Shown: positions 44,882 through 53,947 of the stretch, piece after piece
How positions within the stretch are numbered: position 1 is the stretch's first letter
Layout of the letters: the number at the start of each line of letters is the position of its first letter
Origin: an uncultured Bacteroidia bacterium
GTDB taxonomy: Bacteria > Bacteroidota > Bacteroidia > Bacteroidales > Prolixibacteraceae
Assembly (NCBI GenBank): GCA_903918045.1
Contig: CAIXCY010000060.1
Span: forward strand, 1 to 64,000
Direction of reading: 5' to 3'
Length of the DNA stretch: 64,000 nt
Notes under the pieces: generated by a model
Databases searched by the model: none
Told to the model about the DNA's origin: nothing
What the model saw: the letters and a program-made list of their open reading frames with translations, nothing else
Made by a program: the position numbers and the translations under genes

Positions 44882-47854
44882 TTAATAGGTTATACTGACA
44901 CCAAGCATGAAAGTACGAGGTCTTGGATAGAAATTGTTGTCAATGCCACCAGAAACTTCAGGGTCAATACCTTTGTATTTGGTGATCGTGAGTGCATTTT
45001 GAACAGTCAGGCTTAGCCTAACTTTGAAATGATCATAAAGGTTGTCAAAATTGTATCCTGCACTTACGTTGTCCAGCTTAAAGAATGAGGCATTTTCGAC
45101 AAAATAATCACTTGTGAACTGCCTTTTAACAAATTTGGTATCTGTTAAATAGGTAGGTTCATTTTTCCAGTATCCGATCGCGTACATCTGGTCATAAGAG
45201 GCACTGGCAGCAACCTGATTATAAACGTAATTCCCGATATTGGTCCTGGCGGAAGCTGAGAAATCAAATGCCTTGTAGTTAAACCGGGCAGAGAAGCCGA
45301 GCAAATACTTTGGGGTAGGATTTTTGTAGATGTATTTATCTGCATTGTTTCCACTAACTGTTCCCCCTTTTCCGGAAAGATCAACATAGACCCCTTCAAT
45401 AGGATTGCCGTTGGTATCATAAACCTGTTTGTTCAGGAAGTAGGAGTAAGCACCATACCCTACTCTGGTCACCTGATTTGTTCCAGTAAATGCGCTTCCA
45501 TATAAAATTCCAATATAGTTCGGATCATCGGAGATCAGCAACTTGGTAATTTTATTCTCATTATAGGTAAAGTTGAATCCAAAAGTTAATGACATATCCT
45601 TTTTGGAGATCGCGGTCAAATTCAACGAAGCTTCAATACCCTTATTCTCAAGACTTCCCACATTGGTAAGTAAGGTATTCGAGAAGTTGCTGCCAGAAGG
45701 AATCGTAACCGTATTCAAAAGATTGGTCGTAACCCGGTTGTAGACATCAACGGAACCCGTGATACGGTCTTTTAGCAATCCGAAGTCGAATCCAATATTT
45801 GAGGTTGTGGTCTCTTCCCATTTAATGTTTGGATCATAGGCGTTTGGACGCAATGTCGGAAGATAGGATCCGCCAATAGGATAATAAGAACCCTCAACCG
45901 ATTTGATATACCTGGCCTGAGCAGGGTAATCATTTCCAACATCCTGCTGACCGGTTACCCCCCAGCCCAGTCTTAATTTCATATCAGATACCGCATTCAC
46001 ATTCTTCAAAAATGATTCTTCCTTGATTTTCCAGGCAAAAGCAGCTGACGGGAATAGTCCCCATTGGTTGTTCTTGGCGAAACGGGAGGAACCGTCATCA
46101 CGAATGGTGGCTGTAAGTAAATACCTGTTCTTAAACGTATAATTTACACGGCCAAAGAAGGAAACCAGATAGTTTTCGGTAATAAAGGAGGTACTGTCGG
46201 TTTTGGAATAAGCGTGACCAGCATCTACAATACCACGGGTATAACTGTGGCCATCACGTTTAAAATGCTGCCATGAATAACCGGCGGTTGCATCAATCTT
46301 ATGAGAACCAAGTTCCTTATTATAATTCAAATAGAAATCGAGCAGATTATTATAATTTGTACCCGTATAATCACTTAACTTACCGTTTAAAGGACTTGTA
46401 AGTGTTGAAGGGGAGGTTACGGGGCGGTTATTATGTCCTTTACCATCCGTATAATCGGTAGCCAAATTTAAATTAGCCTTAAGGTCCGGAAGAAATGGAA
46501 GCTTATAATTTGCCTGAACATTTGCAATTGCACGTTGTACTGTTGACTTATTGTCAGACATCATTAACTGCTCAACAGGATTAGGAGTACCCAGATTGGC
46601 GCCATAATTATTCCACTGAAAATAACCTGCCGAGTTGGCAACACCGATTGCACTGTTATCATAGACCGGGTGAGTTGGATCCATTCCCACGGCCGATCCT
46701 ACAGCTCCTGCATCTGCAAAATTCTGATCGGTTGTCATCCCTTTTGCATTGATATTCAATTTCAAAGCCCCTTCAAGAAGTACCGGATTAAGGTTTACAG
46801 ATCCTGTGAAACGTTGCATACCGGTATTTTTCAGTATACCATTCTGATCGGTGAAACCAACAGAAACACGGTAAGGTAGGTTTTTTGTTGCACCGGATAA
46901 ACTTAAATTATGATCCGATGATACGGCTGTGCGGAAAATCTCTTTCTGCCAGTTTGTATTGGCTGATCCCAGCTTGTTAAAACTATCTGCTCCAAATAAA
47001 CCAACGTGATCTGCAGCAATCTGCCTCAACTGGTCACCTGAATAAACATCCACATATTTTACAGCTTCACCGATCGATGCATTTCCGTTATAGGTAATGT
47101 GCAATGGAGAACCCAGTGTGCCACTTTTGGTAGTAATGAGGATAACCCCGTTGGAAGCTCTCGATCCGTAAATCGCAGTTGATGAGGCATCCTTAAGCAC
47201 GGTAAAAGTTTCAATATCGTTTGGATTTACAAACGAAAGGAAGTTGGAACTTCCTGAAACATTACTATTGGCAATTGGAACACCGTCAATGATAATTAAA
47301 GGGTCGTTCGAGGCATTTAAAGATGATCCTCCACGAATACGGATTGTTGATCCGCTTCCAGGTGCACCACCATCACTGGTAATAACAACACCGGCACTCT
47401 TACCCACAATCAGGTCCTGCGCTGATGTCATCGCACCCTTATTGAAATCCTTTGAACTAACTGTACTGATCGAACCTGTTGCATCCGATTTTTTCACAGT
47501 ACCATATCCTATAACGACAACCTCATCAAGACCCTTTGCTTCAGTTTTTAAAGCAACGTTTAGTGTTGACTGGGTACCCACAGCTAAAGTCTGGGCCTGA
47601 TAACCTATAAATGAAAAAACCAGCTTTGCACCCGGGGTTACTTTAACAGAAAATTTCCCGTCAATATCTGTAACAGTCCCGGTATAGGTTCCCTCAATTA
47701 AAACAGTTACTCCTATAAGCCCCTCATTCGTAGTAGCATCGGTAACTTTACCGGTAATTGATCTCTCCTGTGCAGTTACCGACAAAGTCAGTAGTGCGAA
47801 AAGAAAAAACCAAATTGCTTTCATCTTTACAATTTCAAATTTCATGTGATTCAA
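44882..47854 (-). CDS. susC: SusC/RagA family TonB-linked outer membrane transporter
   Basis: 990 residues. Other starts at 47845 or 47824 give a cleaner signal peptide (MKAIWFFLFALLTLSVTAQ). Next are a carboxypeptidase-like regulatory domain (about 30-110, ITGKVTDATTNEGLIGVTV), a TonB-box/plug start (EVVVIGYGTVKKSDATGSI), the plug (IRGGSSLNASNDPLIIIDG...YGSRASNGVILITTK) and a 22-strand barrel ending in PRPRTFMLGVSITY. It imports maltodextrin across the outer membrane with energy from TonB. It is the first gene of the minus-strand sus run, divergent from lacI. Confidence 0.95.
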   Translation of the reverse strand: MNHMKFEIVKMKAIWFFLFALLTLSVTAQERSITGKVTDATTNEGLIGVTVLIEGTYTGTVTDIDGKFSVKVTPGAKLVFSFIGYQAQTLAVGTQSTLNVALKTEAKGLDEVVVIGYGTVKKSDATGSISTVSSKDFNKGAMTSAQDLIVGKSAGVVITSDGGAPGSGSTIRIRGGSSLNASNDPLIIIDGVPIANSNVSGSSNFLSFVNPNDIETFTVLKDASSTAIYGSRASNGVILITTKSGTLGSPLHITYNGNASIGEAVKYVDVYSGDQLRQIAADHVGLFGADSFNKLGSANTNWQKEIFRTAVSSDHNLSLSGATKNLPYRVSVGFTDQNGILKNTGMQRFTGSVNLNPVLLEGALKLNINAKGMTTDQNFADAGAVGSAVGMDPTHPVYDNSAIGVANSAGYFQWNNYGANLGTPNPVEQLMMSDNKSTVQRAIANVQANYKLPFLPDLKANLNLATDYTDGKGHNNRPVTSPSTLTSPLNGKLSDYTGTNYNNLLDFYLNYNKELGSHKIDATAGYSWQHFKRDGHSYTRGIVDAGHAYSKTDSTSFITENYLVSFFGRVNYTFKNRYLLTATIRDDGSSRFAKNNQWGLFPSAAFAWKIKEESFLKNVNAVSDMKLRLGWGVTGQQDVGNDYPAQARYIKSVEGSYYPIGGSYLPTLRPNAYDPNIKWEETTTSNIGFDFGLLKDRITGSVDVYNRVTTNLLNTVTIPSGSNFSNTLLTNVGSLENKGIEASLNLTAISKKDMSLTFGFNFTYNENKITKLLISDDPNYIGILYGSAFTGTNQVTRVGYGAYSYFLNKQVYDTNGNPIEGVYVDLSGKGGTVSGNNADKYIYKNPTPKYLLGFSARFNYKAFDFSASARTNIGNYVYNQVAASASYDQMYAIGYWKNEPTYLTDTKFVKRQFTSDYFVENASFFKLDNVSAGYNFDNLYDHFKVRLSLTVQNALTITKYKGIDPEVSGGIDNNFYPRPRTFMLGVSITY

Positions 47855-48241
47855 ATTAATGGTTCATAAATCATGGTTCAAATTTTTTGTCTTTATTAAG
47901 ACATTATTAACATATATCCATTTGAATATTAATTGCTTGCCTCCACAATTCCTTTCCCTTCCTCGTTTCGGCGATACAAATTAATACAATTTTAACACAA
48001 TTTTAACATTGCTAATTTGTGTTAAATCAAATTATTTCTATGCAAACGTTTGCGGTGACGTTTGCAACAAATATGTTATACAACATGTTTTTAAAAACTC
48101 CTGTATCGACTGAAAATTCCGCAAGGGCATTCTACCTCTGATGAATTGAATTTGTATTAATTCTACGTAAATATTTTTGCTGTCAATTCAAAATAAATAT
48201 TACTTTAGTAAAGTCTTATTCCAATTGAATTAAACCATTCG
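47855..48241. promoter_or_regulatory. Divergent susC-lacI control region
   Basis: 387 bp without a gene. It holds the 12-bp palindrome at 48042-48053 with a nearby half-site ACGTTTGCA (48058-48066), two tandem copies of ACAATTTTAAC (47986-47996 and 47997-48007), and a 10-bp inverted repeat TTTAACACAA/TTGTGTTAAA (47991-48000 and 48017-48026). No perfect TAnnTTTG box was found on the susC side; TTAATTTG (minus strand, 47984-47977) is one mismatch away. On the lacI side there is none I trust. Confidence 0.6.
48042..48053. promoter_or_regulatory. LacI-type operator GCAAACGTTTGC (copy 1)
   Basis: A perfect 12-bp palindrome with the central CpG typical of LacI/CcpA-family sites. With one extra base each side, the 14-mer is the exact reverse complement of copy 2 at 49270-49283. 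It is about 190 bp from both the lacI start and the susC start. Confidence 0.8.
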
Positions 48242-49255
48242 ATGAGCAGTCAGGTCACTATAAAAGATATTGCAAAAGCATTAGGTATCTCAGCTTCTAC
48301 CGTTTCGCGCGCCTTAAAAGATCACCCTGATATCAGTCGTGATACGAAAGATGCAGTAAATGACCTGGCTAAAAGACTTCATTATAAACCAAATGCGGTT
48401 GCTTTGTCGCTCAAGAGCAGTAAGACAAATACAATAGGGGTGATTATTCCCGAACTGGTTCACTATTTTTTCTCCTCAGTGATAAGCGGTATTGAGGATG
48501 TTGCCTATGATGCCGGGTATAATGTAATGATTTGCCAATCGAATGAGAAATATGAGCGGGAGATTATCAATGCCCAGGCGCTTCTGTCAAACAGGGTCGA
48601 AGGGGCGCTAATTTCCATTTCTAAAGAGACCAGTGATTATGCCCATCTGCAATCCATTGAAGAGAGTGGCATTCCAATTGTATTTTTTGACCGGGTACCA
48701 GATGGTTTCGACTCAGACAGCGTAATAATCGACGATCAGAAAGCAGCATATAACGCTGTATGTCACTTGATTGAATCAGGCTGTAAAAGGATTGCACACC
48801 TGGCAGCCCCCACTTCTTTAGGTATTGGGAAGTGCCGGTTTGAAGGGTACAAGGAGGCCTTATTGGCACACAATATGCCCTATCTTGATGAATATGTGAT
48901 TATTGCAGACTCATTTGACCTTGCAGCCATTGCTACCCGCAAATTAATTCAACTGCCTGTGCCACCCGATGGAATATTTACAGTAAACGACCTCACTGCT
49001 GTCGGAGCGATGAAATCGCTGCAGAAAATGGGTATTGCCATTCCTGAAAAAGTCGCTATTATGGGCTTTTCGGCAGGGAGTTATTCCGATATTACCACTC
49101 CAACCCTAAGTTCGGTTGACCAGCATGGCTATGAGATGGGGACCAGGGCCGCCACGGTTCTTTTAGAGCGAATTGAAGCTAAAAGAAATGGTCCAGGCGA
49201 GACTTTTTTCGTTGAAACGAACCTTGTAATCCGGGAATCGACAAAAAGAATCTGA
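48242..49255 (+). CDS. LacI family transcriptional regulator of the starch locus
   Basis: 337 residues. The LacI-type helix-turn-helix and hinge are at 1-60 (VTIKDIAKALGISASTVSRALKDHPDIS...KPNAVALSLKS). A periplasmic-binding-like ligand domain follows (TIGVIIPELVHYFFSSVISGIED to the end). It lies between the divergent sus run and the maltose operon, and each side carries an identical GCAAACGTTTGC palindrome, so it very likely controls both and itself. The effector should be a maltodextrin or a sugar phosphate. Copy 2 lies upstream of, not over, the MFS promoter, leaving activation as well as repression possible. Confidence 0.92.
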   Translation: MSSQVTIKDIAKALGISASTVSRALKDHPDISRDTKDAVNDLAKRLHYKPNAVALSLKSSKTNTIGVIIPELVHYFFSSVISGIEDVAYDAGYNVMICQSNEKYEREIINAQALLSNRVEGALISISKETSDYAHLQSIEESGIPIVFFDRVPDGFDSDSVIIDDQKAAYNAVCHLIESGCKRIAHLAAPTSLGIGKCRFEGYKEALLAHNMPYLDEYVIIADSFDLAAIATRKLIQLPVPPDGIFTVNDLTAVGAMKSLQKMGIAIPEKVAIMGFSAGSYSDITTPTLSSVDQHGYEMGTRAATVLLERIEAKRNGPGETFFVETNLVIRESTKRI

Positions 49256-49270
49256 CATTTTCTGGCTTTC

Positions 49271-49282
49271 GCAAACGTTTGC
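49271..49282. promoter_or_regulatory. LacI-type operator GCAAACGTTTGC (copy 2)
   Basis: Identical palindrome to copy 1, 16 bp after the lacI stop codon and about 55 bp upstream of the -33 element of the MFS promoter. Confidence 0.8.
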
Positions 49283-49337
49283 ATTCATAAGTATCACCTA
49301 AATTCAATTATTATTTTGATTTTAAAGGGAATAGTTG

Positions 49338-49367
49338 TTGTTTTTCAAAAATTCCAAATTATATTTG
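49338..49367 (+). promoter_or_regulatory. Bacteroidota promoter of the maltose operon
   Basis: TTG (49338-49340), a 19-bp spacer, then TATATTTG (49360-49367), a full match to the consensus. Confidence 0.6.
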
Positions 49368-49589
49368 CTGCCGAATATTGATTGTCTTTCCCCAAAACCG
49401 TTCGTATTTCTTTCCAGGATTACGAAAACTCCTTGTTATTATTTTTGGCAATGGTATCCTCCAATTTACGTTGGATGATAAATTTAAATCTTTGTGTTCA
49501 GGTACTTTGCAATTTCGATTTCGGGGTATTAGAATACGATCGTAATAGTTGCTATATTATCACTGATCAGCAAACCGCAATTTTAAATT

Positions 49590-50918
49590 ATGGAAAAAAA
49601 ACCGCGTCTCTCTTTTTGGTCGATCTGGAATATGAGTTTTGGATTCATGGGTGTCCAGATCGGTTATTCACTACAAAATGGCAATACCAGCCGAATACTG
49701 TCTGCCCTTGGAGCCGATGTACATCATCTGAGTTATTTCTGGCTTGCCGCACCTCTTGCGGGATTAATCGTGCAGCCAATAATCGGCCTTTTCAGTGATA
49801 ATACCTGGACGCGACTGGGTCGCAGGATTCCGTACATCCTACTGGGGGCCATTATTTCGGCCATGGCAATGTTCTTTATGCCTAATTCGGAATTCTTCGC
49901 CTACATTCTGCCTCCCCTCTTTTTTGGTGCCTTTATGCTCCTTTTCATGGATACTTCCTTTAATATTACGATGCAACCGTTCAGGGCGCTGGTGGGTGAT
50001 ATGGTTTCGGAAGAACAGCGAAATCAGGGATATTCGGTACAAAGTTTTTTAATCAATGCCGGCGCTGTTATTGGCTCTATTCTCCCTTTTGTACTTACCT
50101 GGATAGGAATTTCAAATGTGCCTGCTGCAGGAGAAAAAGTTGCCCCAACAGTTATCTGGGCCTTTTACCTTGGAGGTGGCACCCTTTTACTTTCCGTCTT
50201 GTGGACCAGTTTCAGGACGAAGGAATTTCCTCCTGAAGAGTATAGGAAGTATTACCAGCTTAAACAGGACGAAACAAAGAAGAGCTCTTTCATTACATTA
50301 CTCAAAGAGATTCCCGAAACGATGTGGAGGCTCGCCATTGTACAATTCTTCTCCTGGTTTGCCCTCTTTCTGATGTGGGTTTACACCACACCTGGGGTTG
50401 CCCAGAATGTTTGGAATACAGTTGCCGGAGACTCAACATCTGCGGGTTACAATGAAGCAGGTAACTGGGTCGGTGTAATCTTTGCTGTTTATAGCCTCTT
50501 CGGAGCCATATTCTCGACAATAATGGCTAAACTGGCCAATAAATTTGGTCGCAAAACGATCTATATGCTCTCATTGCTTGCAGGAGGTGTTGGCTTAATT
50601 TCAATGATCCTGATTAAAAATCAATACGGGTTAGTAGTTTCAATGGTTGGAATCGGAATCGCATGGGCCGCCATACTGGCTATGCCTTATGCAATCCTTT
50701 CGGCTGCCCTTCCATCAGATAAAATGGGAGTTTACATGGGCATTTTCAATGCCACAATAACAATTCCTCAGATCGCTGCAGGATTATTAGGTGGTGTCGT
50801 TCTGACTCTGGTTGGAGGAAAAGCTATTCTGATGCTTGGTATTGCAGGATTATCGATGGTGATAGCCGGAATTACGGTAGTTTTTGTAAAGGAACACATT
50901 GTCACTTCTAAATCTTAA
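49590..50918 (+). CDS. MFS transporter, maltose/maltodextrin type (SLC45-like)
   Basis: 442 residues with 12 predicted helices. N-terminal FWSIWNMSFGFMGVQIGYSLQNGNTSRI and IGLFSDNTWTRLGRRIPYILLGAI are typical of the MFS group that includes Bacteroidota maltose carriers and eukaryotic sucrose carriers. LANKFGRKTIYMLSL is the second-half loop motif. It should move maltose or short maltodextrins from periplasm to cytoplasm, feeding the GH65 phosphorylase encoded two genes on. It is first in the plus-strand operon; the next gene follows 3 nt after its stop. Confidence 0.9.
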   Translation: MEKKPRLSFWSIWNMSFGFMGVQIGYSLQNGNTSRILSALGADVHHLSYFWLAAPLAGLIVQPIIGLFSDNTWTRLGRRIPYILLGAIISAMAMFFMPNSEFFAYILPPLFFGAFMLLFMDTSFNITMQPFRALVGDMVSEEQRNQGYSVQSFLINAGAVIGSILPFVLTWIGISNVPAAGEKVAPTVIWAFYLGGGTLLLSVLWTSFRTKEFPPEEYRKYYQLKQDETKKSSFITLLKEIPETMWRLAIVQFFSWFALFLMWVYTTPGVAQNVWNTVAGDSTSAGYNEAGNWVGVIFAVYSLFGAIFSTIMAKLANKFGRKTIYMLSLLAGGVGLISMILIKNQYGLVVSMVGIGIAWAAILAMPYAILSAALPSDKMGVYMGIFNATITIPQIAAGLLGGVVLTLVGGKAILMLGIAGLSMVIAGITVVFVKEHIVTSKS

Positions 50919-50921
50919 ATT

Positions 50922-51575
50922 TTGAAGATTAAAGCTTGTTTATTCGATTTGGATGGTGTTGTAGTCGATACTGCACGGTACCATTACATCGCATGGAAAA
51001 AGACTGCCGAAGACCTTGGCTTCCATTTTTCGGAAAATGATAATGAGCGGCTTAAAGGGGTAAGCCGGATGGATTCGCTGAATATTTTGCTGGATATTGG
51101 TAAGATATCACTTAAGCAGGATCAAAAAGAGCTCTTAGCTGATAAAAAAAATAATTTATACGTTTCGTATATCCGCCAGATGACACCCGATGAAATTCTG
51201 CCTGGTGTCATCGCATTTTTGGATGAATTACGTGACAATGGCATTTTAATTGCGCTTGGATCAGCAAGTAAAAATGCGATGACTATTCTTGAACTAATTA
51301 ACCTGACCCGGAAATTTGATGTCGTTATCGACGGAAATAAGGTTGGCAAGGCAAAACCAGACCCTGAGGTTTTCCTGAAGGGTGCGTTCGAACTGGGGAT
51401 TGATCCCGCAAATTGTCTGGTCTTCGAAGATGCACAGGCAGGGATTGATGCTGCACGTAATGCCGGTATGCATATCATAGGAATTGGCCAGGCCGAAAAC
51501 CTGAAAAATGCCGATTTTATAATTCCCGGTTTTGAAAACATGAATTTCGACCGATTGCAATCGTTGTATTTTTAG
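50922..51575 (+). CDS. pgmB: Beta-phosphoglucomutase (TTG start)
   Basis: 217 residues. HAD-fold motifs: FDLDGVVVDTARYHYIAWK (nucleophile Asp8, acid/base Asp10, cap His), GSASKNA (motif II), KVGKAKPDPEVF (Lys) and FEDAQAGIDAA (metal ligands). The KGVSRMDSL cap motif is specific to beta-phosphoglucomutase. It turns beta-glucose-1-phosphate into glucose-6-phosphate, the step after the GH65 phosphorylase encoded next (41 nt). No ATG is available; TTG 50922 lies 3 nt past the MFS stop, suggesting translational coupling. Confidence 0.94.
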   Translation: MKIKACLFDLDGVVVDTARYHYIAWKKTAEDLGFHFSENDNERLKGVSRMDSLNILLDIGKISLKQDQKELLADKKNNLYVSYIRQMTPDEILPGVIAFLDELRDNGILIALGSASKNAMTILELINLTRKFDVVIDGNKVGKAKPDPEVFLKGAFELGIDPANCLVFEDAQAGIDAARNAGMHIIGIGQAENLKNADFIIPGFENMNFDRLQSLYF

Positions 51576-51616
51576 GGATGTAACAACTTACGTCCATTCA
51601 TAAAAAGCAGATTAAG

Positions 51617-53947
51617 ATGAAAGATTATATCATACATAACGAATGGAAGATTATAGAAGATTCTTTCCATCCAGCATATAACAAAATAACGGAGAGCCTG
51701 ATGAGTCTTGGAAACGGACGAATAGGGCATCGGGCTAATTTTGAAGAGAAATTCACAGGGGAGACGCTTCAGGGAAATTATGTAGCGGGAGTTTACTATC
51801 CCGACAAAACCCGCGTGGGATGGTGGAAAAACGGCTATCCAAAATATTTTGCGAAAGTACTCAATGCTGCCAACTGGATCGGCATAGACATTAAAATCGG
51901 AAACGAAACACTTGATCTGAATACTTCGGAAATTCTCGAATTCAGGCGGGAACTTGATATGCAGCATGGTCATTTAAGCCGCGAATTTATTGTCAGGCTC
52001 CCTTCAGGAAAAAAGATAAAAGTTGTTACACGTCGGTTTGTGAGTATTGTTGATTCTGAAATCGGAGCCATTAGTTATACCATCACGGCATTAAATTTCT
52101 CCGATAAACTAACACTTTCCCCATTTCTCGACTTTGACATCCGCAATGAAGACGCAAATTACGACGAGAAATTTTGGGATGAGGTTGAAGTTAGCGTAAA
52201 ACCGGGTGAAGGTTATGTTGTTGCAGAAGTGCGTAAGACCCTATTTCATGTTTGCGCCGGTATGAAAATCAATATTCTTCGGAATGGTATAAAATGTGAT
52301 TTCTCGGCAGATGTTGAAAACCGAACAAAATTTATCGCCAATATAATCCCTTTGACGATCAGGGAGGGGGAATCAGTAACAATCGAAAAAATTGCAATTA
52401 GTCTCTCTTCCGAAAACTATCCCAAGGAAGAGATGATGAAAACTGCCCAAAATCATCTGAATTCAGCCTATTCCAAAGGATTCATTCAGCTTGAACATGA
52501 ACATTCACAAGCCTGGCTTGAAAAATGGAAGACAAGCGACATTATTATTGAAGGGGATATCGCAGCTCAGCAAGGGATACGTTTTAATATTTTCCAGCTT
52601 CACCAAACCTATACAGGAGAGGATGAACGGTTAAATATAGGCCCTAAAGGATTTACCGGCGAGAAATATGGCGGTTCCACCTATTGGGATACCGAAGCTT
52701 TTTGTCTTCCCTTTTTCCTTGCCACCGCCCCCATTGAGGTGTCCCGTAAATTATTAAAATACAGACATAAACACCTCAGTAAGGCGATTGAAAATGCCTC
52801 CGCATTAGGCTTCAATCAAGGGGCGGCTCTCTATCCAATGGTTACAATGAATGGAGAGGAGTGTCATAATGAATGGGAAATAACCTTTGAAGAGGTTCAC
52901 CGAAATGGTGCAATTGCCTATGCCATATTCGACTATGTAAGGTACACCAACGATTTGGATTACCTTGCCCCGAATGGTTTCGAAGTTTTACTCGGAATAT
53001 CCCGTTTTTGGGCTCAACGGGTAAACTGGTCAGAAGAGAAGCAGAAATATGTTATGCTTGGTGTGACTGGTCCCAATGAATATGAGAATAATATAAACAA
53101 TAACTTCCACACCAACCGGATTGCGCAATGGACACTTCAATATACCCTCGGAACCATTGACTTTCTCAAAAAGAACCACCCGTCATTATATCAAAGTTTA
53201 ATTAAGAAATGGCAATTTAATGAAGAAACGGAAACCGACCTTTGGCATGCGATTATAAAGGATATTCATCTTCCTTACGATGCTAAGCGGGAGATCTTCC
53301 TGCAACAAGATGGATTTTTGGATAAAAACATAAAAACAGTCGATGAAATACCTGCAAAAGAACGGCCTATAAATCAACACTGGTCGTGGGACAGAATTCT
53401 GCGTTCCCCTTATATTAAGCAGGCAGACACACTTCAGAGCCTTTATTTATTTGAAGATCAATATGATAAAAAAACAATTAAAAGACATTTTGATTTTTAT
53501 GAACCCTTAACTGTTCATGAATCATCATTGTCTCCTTGCGTTCATACAATACTTTCTGCAGCAATAGGATACAAGCAAAAAGCCTATGATCTTTATTTAC
53601 GTACCTCGCGGCTTGACCTGGATGATTACAACAACGATACAGCCGATGGGTGTCACATCACCTCGATGGGTGGAACATGGATGGCTTTCGTAAAAGGCTT
53701 TGGCGGCATGAGGGTCCAAAACGGTATGATTTCATTTAGCCCTTTTATTCCACACAACTGGAACTCCTACGCTTTCAGAATCCATTTCAGGAACAATGTA
53801 TTAAAGATCAATGTCCTAAAAAATACCGTTTGTATTGAAAACCTTTCAGACAATGATATTACCTTACTTTTATATGATCAGCAACAAATAATCGGCGGAA
53901 ATATGAAATCAGAAGTTCAACTTAAACATGATCACCATGAGATTTAA
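51617..53947 (+). CDS. GH65 family glycoside phosphorylase (maltose phosphorylase-like)
   Basis: 776 residues, usual for the family. N-terminal beta-sandwich about 10-270, then the (alpha/alpha)6 barrel with GPKGFTGEKYGGSTYWDTEAFCLPFF, the general acid Glu in GVTGPNEYENNINNN, and the phosphate-binding HESSLSPCVH; TADGCHITSMGGTWMAFVKGFGG is near the end. It lacks a signal peptide, so it is cytoplasmic. With beta-phosphoglucomutase and a maltose-type carrier in the same operon, maltose phosphorylase is most likely; trehalose or kojibiose phosphorylase are family alternatives. It overlaps the next gene by about 20 bp. Confidence 0.92.
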   Translation: MKDYIIHNEWKIIEDSFHPAYNKITESLMSLGNGRIGHRANFEEKFTGETLQGNYVAGVYYPDKTRVGWWKNGYPKYFAKVLNAANWIGIDIKIGNETLDLNTSEILEFRRELDMQHGHLSREFIVRLPSGKKIKVVTRRFVSIVDSEIGAISYTITALNFSDKLTLSPFLDFDIRNEDANYDEKFWDEVEVSVKPGEGYVVAEVRKTLFHVCAGMKINILRNGIKCDFSADVENRTKFIANIIPLTIREGESVTIEKIAISLSSENYPKEEMMKTAQNHLNSAYSKGFIQLEHEHSQAWLEKWKTSDIIIEGDIAAQQGIRFNIFQLHQTYTGEDERLNIGPKGFTGEKYGGSTYWDTEAFCLPFFLATAPIEVSRKLLKYRHKHLSKAIENASALGFNQGAALYPMVTMNGEECHNEWEITFEEVHRNGAIAYAIFDYVRYTNDLDYLAPNGFEVLLGISRFWAQRVNWSEEKQKYVMLGVTGPNEYENNINNNFHTNRIAQWTLQYTLGTIDFLKKNHPSLYQSLIKKWQFNEETETDLWHAIIKDIHLPYDAKREIFLQQDGFLDKNIKTVDEIPAKERPINQHWSWDRILRSPYIKQADTLQSLYLFEDQYDKKTIKRHFDFYEPLTVHESSLSPCVHTILSAAIGYKQKAYDLYLRTSRLDLDDYNNDTADGCHITSMGGTWMAFVKGFGGMRVQNGMISFSPFIPHNWNSYAFRIHFRNNVLKINVLKNTVCIENLSDNDITLLLYDQQQIIGGNMKSEVQLKHDHHEI

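Larger units (their letters stand above)
49256..49589 (+). promoter_or_regulatory. Control region and long leader before the maltose transporter operon
   Basis: 334 bp between lacI and the MFS gene. It contains operator copy 2 and the promoter at 49338-49367. The predicted transcript start near 49375 leaves a leader of about 215 nt before ATG 49590. Overlapping open frames here (for example from TTG 49382) look like chance. Confidence 0.6.

Noticed and set aside
49382-49798. Plus-strand open frame of 138 codons before and over the MFS gene
   Set aside because: It starts with TTG, overlaps the clear MFS protein in another frame, and has no recognisable domain.
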